A DNA stretch of 64,000 bases from Thelephora terrestris (taxonomy: Eukaryota; Basidiomycota; Agaricomycetes; Thelephorales; Thelephoraceae): contig WIUZ02000017.1 in NCBI GenBank assembly GCA_015956445.1, forward strand, positions 248,001 to 312,000, read 5' to 3'. Numbering within the stretch: the first letter of the stretch is position 1; each line of letters begins with the position of its first letter. Shown here one piece after another: positions 1 through 11,072 of the stretch. The translations under genes and the position numbers were made by a program. The notes under the pieces are model-generated. The model had not been told where the DNA came from. It worked only from the letters and a program-made list of their open reading frames with translations, and made no database searches.

Positions 1-299
1 AAGCGTCGGAAGGTGGCGTTTGAAGATCTGGTAAAGTTCCAAGCGGAAGCCGGGACGGGTGGCCGGATGTCAGAATATCGGCGATTGATTGGAGCGGGAT
101 GCGGCCTGCCGCCGTCCGAAGTTGATGGCGTATTGGGTATCTTGGTTGAGGTATGTGTCATCGTTCTCCCGTCTCCGGATCAAGTGTTGATCAACCCTAG
201 ACGTTGGAGGCGGAAGAACCGAGTCCGGTTGCCACCTGGACTGGGCTAAAGCCGGGAGGGACGGTGGCCTCGACGTCCACCAGCGCGTCACTGGTGTAG
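1..299 (+). CDS. C-terminal end of MBF/APSES cell-cycle transcription factor (partial)
   Basis: The gene enters from the left edge. The visible exon 1-150 reads in frame 1 from KRRKVAFEDL to GVLGILVE. An intron lies at 151-200 (GTATGT...CCCTAG, 50 nt), and the last exon 201-299 ends at TAG 297-299. The tail pattern, a helix with 'YRRLIGAGCGL' followed by 'PPSEVDGVLGILVETLE', resembles the C-terminal helical region of the Mbp1/Res1/Res2/Cdc10 family, where a 'YRRII..C.G....EVD..L' motif closes the protein. Those factors drive G1/S transcription as MBF, with an N-terminal KilA-N/APSES DNA-binding domain and ankyrin repeats. Neither domain is in the window, so the assignment rests on about 80 residues. 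The following BEM1 gene starts 222 bases downstream on the same strand. Confidence 0.55.
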
Positions 300-521
300 C
301 GGGAGTGTGTATTGTCCTGTTGTAAGTTATGGGGCAGCATAATGGTCAACTGAGAGGATGATTGCGTCTGAGATTGGAACAATAGAATCCGTGATCTAAG
401 TCACGTGCATTATGGTATCTGTCTTGCCTACACATTCAGTGAAACAGAGCCAGGGCTCTTCTCGACTTTTTTCGTGTACTTTTATCTTTTCTTCCGGCTT
501 TGTACTCCTACCAACCAGACG

Positions 522-2654
522 ATGAAGGCCCTTAGAAAATCGCTCGGCAGCACCAAGGACCACCATTCTTCCCACCATATTTCAACCCCCATTACCAGCC
601 CAACGCTTTCCAAAGTCGCCATTAACTTACCTCCTCCGACCCGCGTCATCCGTGCTACTTCGGGATATCGTTCTCAGGCCCCCCAACAGCTCTCTTTCGA
701 GAAGGGCGACTTTTTCCATGTCATTAGAGACATCGATAACCAGGGTCTCTGGTACGAAGCCCACAACCCCACGAACGGAGCTCGTGGCCTTGTACCGAGG
801 TCGATGTTCGAAGAATTCTCCAAGGGAAACCCCACGTATGTACCTCTCCACGGTTCATTAACGCCCTGGTATTCATTCGACATTGATCTTAATCTTGCAC
901 TTTTACGTAGTTCCCGTGCATCCACATTTGGTTCGTCCAAGGGCGGATCCAGCCCAACCTCCCCAACCCTCAAGACCCCGGTCTTCTACGCGGTTGTTCA
1001 ACACGATTTTATAGCGGAAAGGCCGGACGAACTCGAGGCAAGGGCTGGAGACCCCATCTCGGTCGTTGCCCAATCTAATCGAGAGTGGTTTGTCGCGAAG
1101 CCGATCGGAAGACTAGGTCGACCAGGTCTCATTCCCATATCCTTCGTCGAGGTCCGCGACCCGAAAACCAACCAGCCTATTCGTGACGTAAACGCGCTAC
1201 TCGAGCAGGGCGCCCTGCCTAGAGTTGAGGAATGGAAACGTCAACTACTCAACTACAAGGCCACAAGTATATCGTTAGGTGTTTTGGACGAATCGACTAT
1301 CAAGTCCGGAGTTTCGAATAGCCCTTTCATGCCCAGGACCACCTCAGTTCCGCCGTTATTGCCGCCAACATCCTCCCCACCCCAACCCGCATATACGCCA
1401 CAACCACAACCTCAACCCACTGACGAGACCCAAAGCCTCCCAGAAGGGATTCTTCTCTCCGCAGAAGTCGTTTCGTTCCACTCGGAGATGGAAGAGTATT
1501 GGTTTCGCGTTCACACCGTTTTCCAACCGTACGACCCAGACGGTACCTTCGACCTTCCTTCTGCCAGACAACACGTCCTCTACCGGTGCTACAACGATTT
1601 TTACGACTTCCAGATCGAGCTGCTCGAGAAGTTTCCCAGAGAAGCCGGACGAGAGGTGGCAAACCAGAAACCCTCTCCCCGTTTGATTCCGTATATGCCT
1701 GGCCCCGTGGAACACGTTGACGATGAGATCACTCTGACGAGGAAAGACGAACTGGACAAGTACCTCCGAGCGTTGTGCAAGTTAAAGGAGACGTCCGCGA
1801 GGTACATCCTGGAATCTGTTGTCGTCAGGAATTTTTTAGCAATCAAACCAGGAGACGCGGAGATGGAACTTGAACCATGCATAGAGGAAATTCAGACCAT
1901 ATTTGGCGCTGAAGACCTACCAGACGGATACTCGCAAGAGCCGCCTCACGATGACACCAATGGTTTACATGATCAGATGGACCGCATGAACCTGAACGGT
2001 GGATACGACAACGGGTACGAGGATAGAAGTTCTCGCTCTCGCTCGAACTCTCGCGCACATGATCCATTCCACAACGGGGACGTGAATGGTAAACAACCTG
2101 GTCACTACCTTGCTTCCAAGAACCACCAGAGGACGGGTTCCGCCGTTTCAGGATACAGTTCATCCCCTGGTAACTCTCCGCAACCTGCGCCGACAAAACC
2201 TCAGTGGGCACAGAACCATCCTTATTCTGGTAGAGGGTGGGACCAATCAAACACCCCTGACTACGAGGATCACTTTGGCCATGAGCACGGTCGAACACCT
2301 TCTGTTACTTCCGCGACTTCACAACCATTAAAGCTTGCTGTAGTGTCTCGATCCCTATCCCAATCAGGCGCTGCTAAGCTTAACTCTCCGCCTATTTCGG
2401 CAAACAACCCGCAAACGGCTTTCGTTAAGATCAAGATCTTCGATAGCGTTACGGATGACTTGATCGCTATTCGTGTCCACCCACGCGTTACGCACGCTCA
2501 GTTGATGGAGAAAGTACTCTCTAGGCTTGGTGGGAACGTCAAGAACCTGAGGTATCGGAGGAGCGCGGGAGGTGACTTTGTGGAACTATTAGACGATAAT
2601 TCGTTGAGGTCGTGGCTAGAGACGACGGAGAGGCACGTCCTGTACGCGGACTGA
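522..2654 (+). CDS. BEM1: BEM1/Scd2-type polarity scaffold (SH3-SH3-PX-PB1)
   Basis: Intronless, 710 aa. The start at 522 (MKALRKSLGST) is preferred over the in-frame ATG at 405 because the extra 39 residues are unlike the family N-terminus. Domains in order: SH3 about residues 42-100, with the ALYDY region altered and a GLVP end; SH3 about 153-211 (YAVVQHDF...GLIPISFVEV); PX about 311-440 (YWFRVHTVF, YRCYNDFYDFQ, LPRRP-like basic stretch); a low-complexity Ser/Asn-rich linker; and PB1 about 632-710 (KIKIFDSVTDDLIAIRV). This order is diagnostic of Bem1/Scd2. The family scaffolds Cdc42, its GEF Cdc24 (bound through PB1) and PAK kinases at sites of polarised growth. Length and order match homologues, and nothing looks broken. 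Confidence 0.93.
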   Translation: MKALRKSLGSTKDHHSSHHISTPITSPTLSKVAINLPPPTRVIRATSGYRSQAPQQLSFEKGDFFHVIRDIDNQGLWYEAHNPTNGARGLVPRSMFEEFSKGNPTYVPLHGSLTPWYSFDIDLNLALLRSSRASTFGSSKGGSSPTSPTLKTPVFYAVVQHDFIAERPDELEARAGDPISVVAQSNREWFVAKPIGRLGRPGLIPISFVEVRDPKTNQPIRDVNALLEQGALPRVEEWKRQLLNYKATSISLGVLDESTIKSGVSNSPFMPRTTSVPPLLPPTSSPPQPAYTPQPQPQPTDETQSLPEGILLSAEVVSFHSEMEEYWFRVHTVFQPYDPDGTFDLPSARQHVLYRCYNDFYDFQIELLEKFPREAGREVANQKPSPRLIPYMPGPVEHVDDEITLTRKDELDKYLRALCKLKETSARYILESVVVRNFLAIKPGDAEMELEPCIEEIQTIFGAEDLPDGYSQEPPHDDTNGLHDQMDRMNLNGGYDNGYEDRSSRSRSNSRAHDPFHNGDVNGKQPGHYLASKNHQRTGSAVSGYSSSPGNSPQPAPTKPQWAQNHPYSGRGWDQSNTPDYEDHFGHEHGRTPSVTSATSQPLKLAVVSRSLSQSGAAKLNSPPISANNPQTAFVKIKIFDSVTDDLIAIRVHPRVTHAQLMEKVLSRLGGNVKNLRYRRSAGGDFVELLDDNSLRSWLETTERHVLYAD

Positions 2655-4610
2655 AGCATCGGTTGTGTCAGTTGATTGGGGGATGGGCTCAAGAAGAGCT
2701 TCTTGCTTATTGGTTGTCTTTGTTTCCTTCATTCCTATGCCTTATCTGTTTGGCTTGCATCTCCCTGACTCTCCGTTTTCCCTCCAGTCTTATCTTTGGG
2801 TCCCGTTATCCTCATGTTCCTAATTCTCTGTTTGTTCGGCCTATCTTATCCCGCTCTCTTGTATCCTTCATCTCTCCATTTGACTAGGTACATACATATC
2901 CGCTTTTCTCTCCCCACTCCACTAAGTCTGTGTTATCATTCCCCCTGACTTTGTTTCTGTCTATGTTGTATCCCGCTAATTCCACGCTTTCTGCGCTATG
3001 GCCTTGGTGCCCCTCTTGGTATTTAATCTTCCCGATCCTGCGAATGACCGGATGATGGTCTGTAGGTGGCCATCACTGCGGGAAAGGTCAGTACTCACCA
3101 ACATCGTCAGTACGCAAAGCTCAGCGGTGCTGACGGCGAAGAGAATTTAGGCGCTAAACTGCACCAATGCTGCTGAAGGTGCTGAGAGCAACCCAAAAGC
3201 GACTGAAATTCTATACTGTTCATCGGTACTAATCTTTCCAGTGTACGACCTCCGCTGGGTTCATGAATTTCAACGGAGTCTCTCCCTCGTTTGGGAAACC
3301 AAAAAATCTCAATAAAACAACAAGGATCCCCTCGCGAATCCATGTCTTTCGTGTTGTTATCGATGCTTTCTTGGCCTTGTTTTTATCGCTCAATCTGGCG
3401 CTTTCAACCTCAGAGGGCCGGATTCTAAGGCGAGCCAGGCCGACCGAACGGACGCTGGGCCACTATACTTACAGCAGTATACAACAACCGGAAAGATACA
3501 AGAGTGCGGCGGTGTATCTGCCTTCTGCCAGACTGGCGCCAGGTTGAGAACTTTCACCTGCGGCCCAAATTCGAACGCCAGACGAAACAGTGGGCTGACA
3601 ACATCAAGAAAACAGTCACTACCAAAAGGGCCGATGATTCACTTGTCTTCATTGTGTGCGTTAATCAATCATAGCCTCTAGGCTCTACTATGGCTTTCTT
3701 CGTTACTATCGATTAAGCAGAACTAAACGGAATTGCAAGTCGAATTCTGCTGTACAGCAAGGCATGAAGCTCTAGCGTGCAGCATTTTCTTGGTCTGTAT
3801 TGCGCCGTCGACTTTTGTGGTGCATTGGTATGGGTTCAATTCGACGCAGTTACCCAAACAACTCCATGGCTTTCACAATACCTTCCGACGCCCCATCTGG
3901 GCCACTGAATGGGCATCTCGGGTCGGACTTACTTGCGCCCCTTACTCAGGTGATGACTAAACGGATAGACCGCATAATCAAGTCAGTGCATCCGACCAAC
4001 GCTTGCACCAGGGTGGGATAAACTCCATGCATATTTAGCATACCACCCAGTCATTTATGGGCGAAGCGCAAGGGGTCAAACAATGTGCCTGGTTTGGCGC
4101 GGTCAAAGGCATACAAGGCGTTAACGAGGTGAGCGGTTGAGGTCAAACATAGAATGGTAGTCGGACGCTGAAGATTGGTCCTTTCATAGTGCGGCAGGTT
4201 TCAAATATCGATGGGAGAATCAACAACCCCTGTCGTTGTCGGTGATTTCGCCCAATACCCCTCGCAACTATACCCCTAGTGTCTTCAGTGGTGAGAATAG
4301 GGGACGGCCCAGCACCAACAGCGGTGATGGTAATTCATTGAGATCTCTTACTCCTCCTCGCTTTGGTCTTCTCTCTTTGTCGTTTTAGTACACGGCTAGC
4401 CCACCTCCGAACCGCGTATACCACTAGACACAACCCCATGTGTTCGCAACCAAATATGTGTTAGCCTTGTGCGGTTTCCGGATACCGCGCATTGAGCGTC
4501 AACGTCCTGAGTGGTCACCATCAAAGTATAGCGGCGAATGCTCGGACCGATTGACTCAAAGTAACGGGCGGTCACGCCTTTGACGCAAACTACATCAGAA
4601 CTACATAGTC
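2655..4610. other. Intergenic, no gene seen
   Basis: The first few hundred bases are pyrimidine-rich and read as the 3' untranslated region of the BEM1 gene. The rest holds only short open frames without recognisable domains or a consistent exon series. The last few hundred bases before 4611 should contain the promoter of the F-box gene; no TATA or other element stood out. Confidence 0.5.
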
Positions 4611-6703
4611 ATGTCTTCTGGTCTCGCCCATCCGACTCCTTTCATGGGTCAACGACGCGCCGCTACGAACCTCCCCGTGGAGCTACTCGAGCACATTCTA
4701 GATCAGTCAGAGCTGACCTTCCGTGACGTGTTACGGTGCAAACTGGTTTGTGTCCAAGTCCACCTCCGTCTGCCTTCCTGCGGCCACCGTTAGACGCGAT
4801 GACGAGTGCTGACGACCTATTCCCCTTGTCAACAGGTCAACCGCCGTCTCCAGGATGTGATCAGTCGTTCTCTACCGCTGCGGTATAAAGTAGAACTTGG
4901 CGCATATGGGATGGTGGACGGCACTCCAGAAATGCGAGCTCGAACTTCTACTGTGTATCGGATGAAACAGCTCCAGGCTTGCCAGGAATCTTGGAACCGA
5001 TTTCAGTGGACTTCTCAAAGAACTCTGACCTTTCCGTCGTGGCCGATTTCATTGCTGGACGGAGATTTGTTGGCCATGCTCGAAGGGGAGGATCTGAAGC
5101 TTCTCCGTATGCCGTCAAAGTTCAGGAACCTTGAGGAAGACGAGAAAGTGCTGCACGAATTGGCCCTAGACGATCTCTACATCGATAAGGCGTTGAGGTT
5201 GTTGGTTTCCATAAAGCGCGATCCGACTGAGTAAGTTCACTAACTGAAAATACCGCCTCCAGAGCGTTTGTTTGACTCGTCTGTTGTTTTATTTAGCGAA
5301 CCTGCGTTCTCTGCGGCCCTGTTACACTTGGACACGGGGAAAGCGCACCCGGCGGCAGCTATTCCTACATTGGTACAAAGCCTTACGTCGAAGCGAACAG
5401 AGGGCTGGTCGTTTGCGATGTCGGTTACCGGACCGTACTTAGCCGTCTTGTTCCAGAACTTCACTGCCGATTACGACGCCGAGGATTGGAGCACGAGGAC
5501 CGATTGGAACGAACAAGAGGACACCCTTGTTGTTTGGAATTGGCACACTGGTGAACGAATGATGGCAAGTCCCGTTACACTGCGGCGGTTGACCCTTCCA
5601 TCTCCATCGCTGACACGACGACCCCGGTCTTTCAGACGATCAAATGCTGCTGCATTCGTTCGTTCATATTTCTCGACTTTGGCAGGATATTGGTTGGCCA
5701 TATAACCCCTGCTCCCTCCCGAGAACCCCTCCTGCGGGTGATCAAAGTTAAAGACGGGGACGTCGAAGTCTCTCTTCAAGATGCGGATCACACTTTCCAC
5801 TTCCCGCCTATACTCATACCCGTGCTCGCTGCGGACGTAAACATCCACTGCGAGCCCACTCCGACCTGGTGCCCTGGCGAAGACGAGGAAACCCTGTTTT
5901 CCGTTGCTCCTGAGCATCGCATAGTTGTAATAACACTCCGGGCCACTCAAGACAACATATTTAACTCGGACTCGTACACGATTGTTGTCCTCTTCCACGA
6001 CCTCATGTCTCACGTAAAACCACGCAACTCTCCAGAGTGGTTATGTCCTTTAAAGAATCATACGCCTTGGCCAAAGTGGGGTGGCAAAACGAGACTGTTT
6101 TACCCGACTTCTGCCCATGGCTGTTCGGACCTGTTATCGGTGTACGGGACCAGGTTCATCTCCATTCCTTTGGAGCGGTCTAGGACGATGGAGATCATTG
6201 ATTTCAATCCTCACATCATCCGACGTCGCCTCTCCACCCAGGCTGAGGCTGAGGCTGACCGGGGCACTGAGGTCGGATCCTCACCAGCTCCTGGCATCGA
6301 TATGCTTGCTCCTTGGTACTATGCAATGGCCCTTCCATCGAGAGAAAGTCTCGGTGATGGGATGCTCCTTGGCAATAAACCAGACGCTACATCGGATCCG
6401 AAACACAACGAACGAGAGAGCCGAAGTCTGATTGTAGCTCGTGAGCCACTACAGGTGCCTATTTGGATCCCAACGGAGGCCGCGCAGAGGTGCCACCTCC
6501 CTTACACTTCTTACGAGATTCCGATCCCGATGGATCTGAATATGGATTTTTGCATTGACGTGATGATGGGTCAGGATACGATCGTTTTTATGTTTGTATG
6601 TTGTGCTTGCTCTGTGCCTCTCTATCGTCGGAAGCTAATCTCGGTGGAATCGTAGGACAATGAAGCTGGGGATGAGTATACATGGACAATTCTCAGCTTT
6701 TGA
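4611..6703 (+). CDS. F-box domain protein, agaric type
   Basis: Five exons: 4611-4745, 4836-5230, 5297-5564, 5636-6595, 6656-6703, giving 601 aa. Residues about 20-60 form an F-box (NLPVELLEHIL...LRCKLVNRRLQDVI), followed by 'SLPLRYKVELGAYGMVDG', a continuation common in Agaricomycete F-box proteins. The remainder has beta-propeller-like short strands (LVVWNWHTGE, RILVGHITPA), but I cannot name a domain. The family expectation is a substrate adaptor in an SCF ubiquitin ligase; the substrate is unknown. All exon phases join without stops. The third intron (5565-5635) starts with GC: the donor is GCAAGT after ...GERMM, and only acceptor 5635 keeps an open frame. The last exon gives the short tail DNEAGDEYTWTILSF. 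Confidence 0.82.
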
Positions 6704-7933
6704 ATGTCGTTGGGTTTCTGGGTGGTGGCGGGTTAGTGTACATGGATGTTGCCTTTTCCATGTCCAGAGTGCGGGGAGCGTAAAATTGACCCAGCGCCCA
6801 GCCTACCAGCCTGTTTGTACTGTTGTACAGATCCCCAGTGACTTGGTTGACCAAAGGCAATGAGGCGTACGAGAAGGAAAGGTGGACACTGCTAGAACAG
6901 CGAGTAAGTCAAACAATCCAAGAGCTGATCCACATCTTGGACGGGGCAAAAGATATACCAACCCCCATGCACTGGAAGCAAAAGGTAAAATAGAAGCACG
7001 CCGGGAGATACAGTGCCACGTTGTATCGAACAAGAACGAGGCGCACGAGCCTCCGAGCAGGTGAGAACATGACGAACGGCACAACGGCGAAACGAGAATG
7101 AACGCCAGTAAAAGGTTGACTTGGACAATAAAAACATAACGCAAGTTTGCGGAGCGGGCACCGTTGAGCCTTGGCAGGTGGTGGTAAGAAAGTGGATGAA
7201 TGTCACCGAGGTAGGGCTGAACTCACAGAACGTGATGGCTACATGCGGTGAACTCGAGCAACAACGCAGCCGCTTGACGAAGATCCTGCTGCCCGGTAGA
7301 GGCGGGGCATTAGGGGGGGGGGGGGGTTCGCAAGGTTTCGCACCGGGTATCCAGCACAGAGAGCGAGTACAGTGGTTTCTTAAGGTCACCCGACAAAGGG
7401 AGGCGCGATATATCGCTGTCCGCCAGACCGTAGTTGTAGTCACATGTCTTAAGCCACATCGCTCAGTGATATGTGTGATCCACGGAGGCACAAGGTCGTC
7501 AGGTGGGTGAATGTTGGAGCTTCCATTATTTGAAACCCAGTACTCCACCTGATAGTATGGATTCACAGAACCCTGACCGTTCCCGCCCATCGGCTCAATC
7601 GAACCTATCTATCACACCCAGGGGCATTTCTACAGATGGCGAAGCTTCTATATAGTGTCTACAGGAGAGATGCTGTGTGATATACACCAGCTCGAAGTAC
7701 AAATCTATGGGGTTACATTCGAAGTGTGCCTGTCCACGTGGGACACCGGGCGAAAGTAATAATGGTAGGGAGGAATTCCACAGTCTAAACCAATACAAAT
7801 GACCAAAAAAACACGAGGCTCTACAGATAAATAGCGAGGGAAGGAGAAAGAACTCCAGAGTACAACAGCTGCGAAGAAAGGAAGATACACTGGGATGGAA
7901 GGATGGGCGTCTGAATGTTCGAAAAATACACGT
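6704..7933. other. Intergenic between convergent genes
   Basis: This stretch separates the F-box gene and the kinase-like gene, which converge. A 230-codon open frame on the minus strand spans much of it, but its composition (Cys/Ser/Pro runs, no domain) looks like chance. A run of 14 G lies at 7313-7326. No gene is supported. Confidence 0.5.
7313..7326 (+). repeat. G14 homopolymer
   Basis: Fourteen consecutive G on the plus strand between two convergent genes. It may be a length-variable tract or an assembly-uncertain run. No function is inferred. Confidence 0.9.
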
Positions 7934-9648
7934 CTACAAATCGTCCACGCCGAGCCGAACGACTGTGCAGCTGAAATCTTCACAGTTCAAAACGGACTCA
8001 CGGCGTTGTCCAAATCCGGGGCCGTCCAGATGGCATTTATGATGCCTGACGTGCTCGAGGTCAATGATCCTCAGGCGACCGCGCTTGTCGCGGACAACGT
8101 TCCGACTTGTCAGGTCACGGTTGATGAATCCCAAATTATGTAGGTCACGCATGGCGTGGAAAAGGTATTCCCTGCGAGATACCATAGGTCAAAGTTCCCA
8201 CAACGTGAGTTACGACATACCTTTCCTTCGGTGGCAGTTGGCAAAAATCGTCCACCGCGGGTTTGCCGTCGCCTATGCATTCCAACACCAGCACACTGAA
8301 GCCAGACCCATCCTCTGGACCACCGGACTCTGCAAATCCGTGACAAAACGGGATAGTCTCTCCAGTGGCTCCAAATCCCATCAGCGTCGCATAGATCTCC
8401 CATTCGTGACGTAATGCGGCACGGTTCTCCTTCCCCGAAACAATCTTCACCGCCACTTCTAGCCCCGTGTCGGTGACTCCTCGGTAGACATTACCCATGT
8501 GTCCAAATCCTAGTCGACTCGAGCATGCGATGGACCGAGCATTTCCCGCACAGAAGTTGCGGTTTGGCGAAGTGAGCCAATTAAGGTCATAGGCGTTTTT
8601 GAGCGAATGGGGATCTTCGTCTCCGAACCCCAGAGATAGAGAGTGCGTGGTTCCGCATGGGAGTTGCGAGGCAGCCGAGCACGTGGAGAATGGGATTAAT
8701 CCGGTAGCCGCCGCTTTTGGAACAGTTGAGTGATATTGATGGATGGGGATGGAGGAAGGAGTGGGGTAGTAATCCAAAAGGCCGACCTCGGCACAGCGAG
8801 AAAAGATGAGACCCATGATACAAGGAACCAAGCCAGAGGATGTGCTACAACCCGCGCTGATGACCGGTGTGGCATAAAGAGTAGAACCGCGACGACGAAA
8901 TAGCATTGTCTGCTTGTAGCTTGTCACAAAATAAGCTGGAACACCGTCCTTGTGCGATGTCCAATACATTGCCTGTAAGGTTTGAGGGGTTTTACGGTAT
9001 TACGAGCGCCGTATGACAGACCTTGGAAATTGGTCGATAGGGAGAAGGGAGTCCCCGAGAAATTGAGACGGGAGTCCACGAGCGACTCAATTCCTCTACC
9101 AGCGGAGCGCCTTCGTCCAGCACTTCTGAGTCCTCGTAACTCCACTGTAACACTGGGATCTCTGCCTTCGGGAAGGAGGGCGACCATAGGTGTAGTTGGA
9201 CATCATCTAATCCATGAGACCGATGGGATAGATAATATGAGCGAGCCCGTAAGGTACTACAAGCAGGGTGTCGATTTTTGAGGTCGTCGAAGATGGCGAG
9301 GAAGAGTAGTTGGAAACCCCTAAACGCATCTTGAACCGAGTACATCGCGCTTCCGTTTTCGACCGAGTCCGAGCGACGACCAGCTGGGGGTCCAGGTGAA
9401 CCTGGAAACCGTGGCGCCCACCTTCCCCCCACCTCCTTGTCGACCTCACCCACGAACTGTCGGAAACCGTCTGCAAGCTCCGGCATCAGGTCGACGTCGT
9501 AACCAAGCCGCCTGACCTCTCTCTTTGGACATAAGTCGAGCTTCCAGGCTATGGGGATGTCTGAGGTTGACTTCGTCCTTCCGACTGCGTTCTCGGGTAC
9601 TGCTGGGACGATCTCCGCCAGTAGTCTTCTATAGGGGGAGGTTGACAT
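7934..9648 (-). CDS. Protein kinase-like protein, agaric family
   Basis: Three exons on the minus strand: 9648-9022, 8972-8221, 8171-7934, giving 538 aa. Start MSTSPYRRLL at 9648. The N-terminal half (about 1-340) has no named domain but matches the layout of an agaric family by motifs such as VLQWSYEDSEVLDE, PSPYRPIS and a YRRRG-like stretch. The kinase lobe follows: Gly loop LGFGHMGNVYRG, Lys in EVAVKIV, catalytic loop FINRDLTSRN, then IIDLEHV. HRD is NRD and DFG is DLE, but the Lys, catalytic Asp, loop Asn and metal-binding Asp are kept, so activity is not excluded. The first intron is uncertain: donor 9021 gives 49 nt, and an alternative donor at 9003 would give only 31 nt. Substrate unknown. 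Confidence 0.7.
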
Positions 9649-10091
9649 GGTTGGTGTGGGGGAGGGCGGCTGATCTTCGATCGGCTGATCGAGTCAGGCG
9701 TTTATTATGATAATCATAACCCCGACTTTTTTTACCGACACGATCAGGGGCTGAAGCACTTCTGGTTAACGAGAGATAATTTCTACAGGATGTACTTCAG
9801 GGCATAGCTTCGTAACACAGTAGGTGTCTGCACGAGTAAAGAGGTCAGTCGAAATCTACTGGCCAGGCAAAGCAGCTAGAAAAGCATGGAGGTAGCTTCC
9901 TCAATAATGTTGGTATAGGATATGGTGAGATCAAATTCTGCAAGGAGTGATAACGGCGACAGGTGAAGTGGAATCGCTTGAACGACGATTGTGAATACTA
10001 GATGAATGCCGTAGAAAGCTGGGCGGAATATGCGTCGCCACGAAAAGTCAGCTCGTTGCCCAGACCGGGAAGGAGAAACCAACGGCCAACC
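9649..10091. other. Intergenic, no gene seen
   Basis: Upstream region of the kinase-like gene (minus) and downstream region of uS11m (minus). AT-rich patches, but no element I can name. Confidence 0.5.
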
Positions 10092-10658
10092 TCAAAGTCT
10101 ACGTGCTTTTTTAGCCCTCGTACCACCAATCTTCACAGGGGTCTTGTCCGTGAGCCTAGCAACAAACGGGCGAATTTTCTCCCCCTCTGAGGCAAGCAAC
10201 GCCTTCTGCATGGCTTCTCTCCCTTGACCAAACCCTTTGAAAACGACTTCCAAAGAGAATGGTCCCACCTCGTTTCTGTGGTTGAGAATTTTCTCAAATG
10301 CCCTGACAGTGCATTGGTAACCAGCTTCGTAGCTGGAACGATTACTCTTCTTAAAACCGCAGGAGCCTCCGGTCCACCAGGCGATTGGGTTTCCTTTCTG
10401 GTTTGTAAACGTCGCGATGGTATTGTTTCTTGAAGAGTAAACGTGGAGTTGAAACGTGCTGGCTTCTGCCGGCCCCTTTTGCAGGCCTCCCAAGTATGGG
10501 TTCACCAGCTGCTGCGGGGAGGAAGGCGACTTGATAGGGGGCAATGGCGGACCGTCATAGGGTGCGGCAGTGGTGAGCGTGGCGACAAGACGAGGTCCGC
10601 GAGGAGGCAAAGTCCGTACTGAGGAAATCGAGGAGCGGAGGAGACGCGTAGAGTTCAT
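10092..10658 (-). CDS. MRPS18: Mitochondrial small-subunit ribosomal protein uS11m
   Basis: Single exon, 188 aa, minus strand. The first about 30 residues (MNSTRLLRSSISSVRTLPPR) are Arg/Ser-rich without acids, as in a mitochondrial targeting peptide. The C-terminal part is the uS11 fold: HVYSSRNNTIATFTNQKG, GSCGFKKSNRSSYEAGYQ, VVFKGFGQGREAM, and the closing DKTPVKIGGTRAKKARRL, matching the P.(H/K)GG...(K/R)R end of S11. It binds 16S-like rRNA in the platform of the mitoribosome. A second ATG lies immediately upstream at 10661, and a longer in-frame start at 10736 would run through the QCR9 start, so 10658 is chosen. Symbol follows the yeast uS11m name. Confidence 0.9.
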   Translation of the reverse strand: MNSTRLLRSSISSVRTLPPRGPRLVATLTTAAPYDGPPLPPIKSPSSPQQLVNPYLGGLQKGPAEASTFQLHVYSSRNNTIATFTNQKGNPIAWWTGGSCGFKKSNRSSYEAGYQCTVRAFEKILNHRNEVGPFSLEVVFKGFGQGREAMQKALLASEGEKIRPFVARLTDKTPVKIGGTRAKKARRL

Positions 10659-10720
10659 CATCGCGGTCCAAGTTGTGAGACACGACTCCCGGCAACATCC
10701 GACACTCTTCATCCACGACC
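10659..10720. promoter_or_regulatory. 62-bp head-to-head intergenic region of uS11m and QCR9
   Basis: The two start codons face away from each other with only 62 bases between, so both genes must share this short stretch (plus coding or intron sequence) for transcription initiation and 5' UTRs. No TATA box is visible. Sharing is inferred from spacing only. Confidence 0.6.
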
Positions 10721-11072
10721 ATGGCCGTGAGTTCACCGTTATCCAGTGTTTGCGTGGCGATTAATTTTACTTCTAGTTCGCCAATACTTTTTACAACACC
10801 TTTGCCCGACGGAACAGTATGTCACTGCCAGCAACTTTCCACGCATCCAGGAAAATTCACGTTCTCGTTGACAGGCGTCTTCGTTGCTAGCATCTTCGCT
10901 GGCACCTTCGCTTTCACTGTTTCCTTCGACCAGGGACTCGACAAATTCTGGGATAACTGGAATAAGGGTGTATGTGACTTTCGGTCCCGCTACTCGCGCG
11001 CACCCTTCTCTGACGCTCGTCTCTTAGAAACAATGGAAGGATATTCGACACAAGTACATCGAGGAATCTTAG
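10721..11072 (+). CDS. QCR9: Cytochrome bc1 complex subunit 9 (QCR9/UQCRX)
   Basis: A tiny four-exon gene: 10721-10726, 10777-10816, 10875-10969, 11028-11072, giving 61 aa. The first coding exon is only ATGGCC. Splicing yields MAFANTFYNTFARRN, then SVFVASIFAGTFAF, FDQGLDKFWDNWNKG and KQWKDIRHKYIEES. This is the whole Qcr9 pattern: an N-terminal YNT..(R/K)RN helix start, one membrane helix (residues about 15-35) and the C-terminal (K/R)QWKDIRHKY motif. The subunit is part of respiratory complex III in the inner mitochondrial membrane, next to the Rieske protein and cytochrome c1. All three introns are GT-AG of 50-58 nt and no piece is missing. It is divergent from the mitoribosomal uS11m gene. 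Confidence 0.94.

Noticed and set aside
6892-7590. 232-codon open frame on the minus strand
   Set aside because: Composition is erratic (Cys/Ser/Pro runs across the G14 tract), with no domain, no splice partner and no family pattern.
8973-9003. 31-nt intron in the kinase-like gene
   Set aside because: Too short for splicing in this group; the 49-nt alternative with donor at 9021 is used, with noted doubt.
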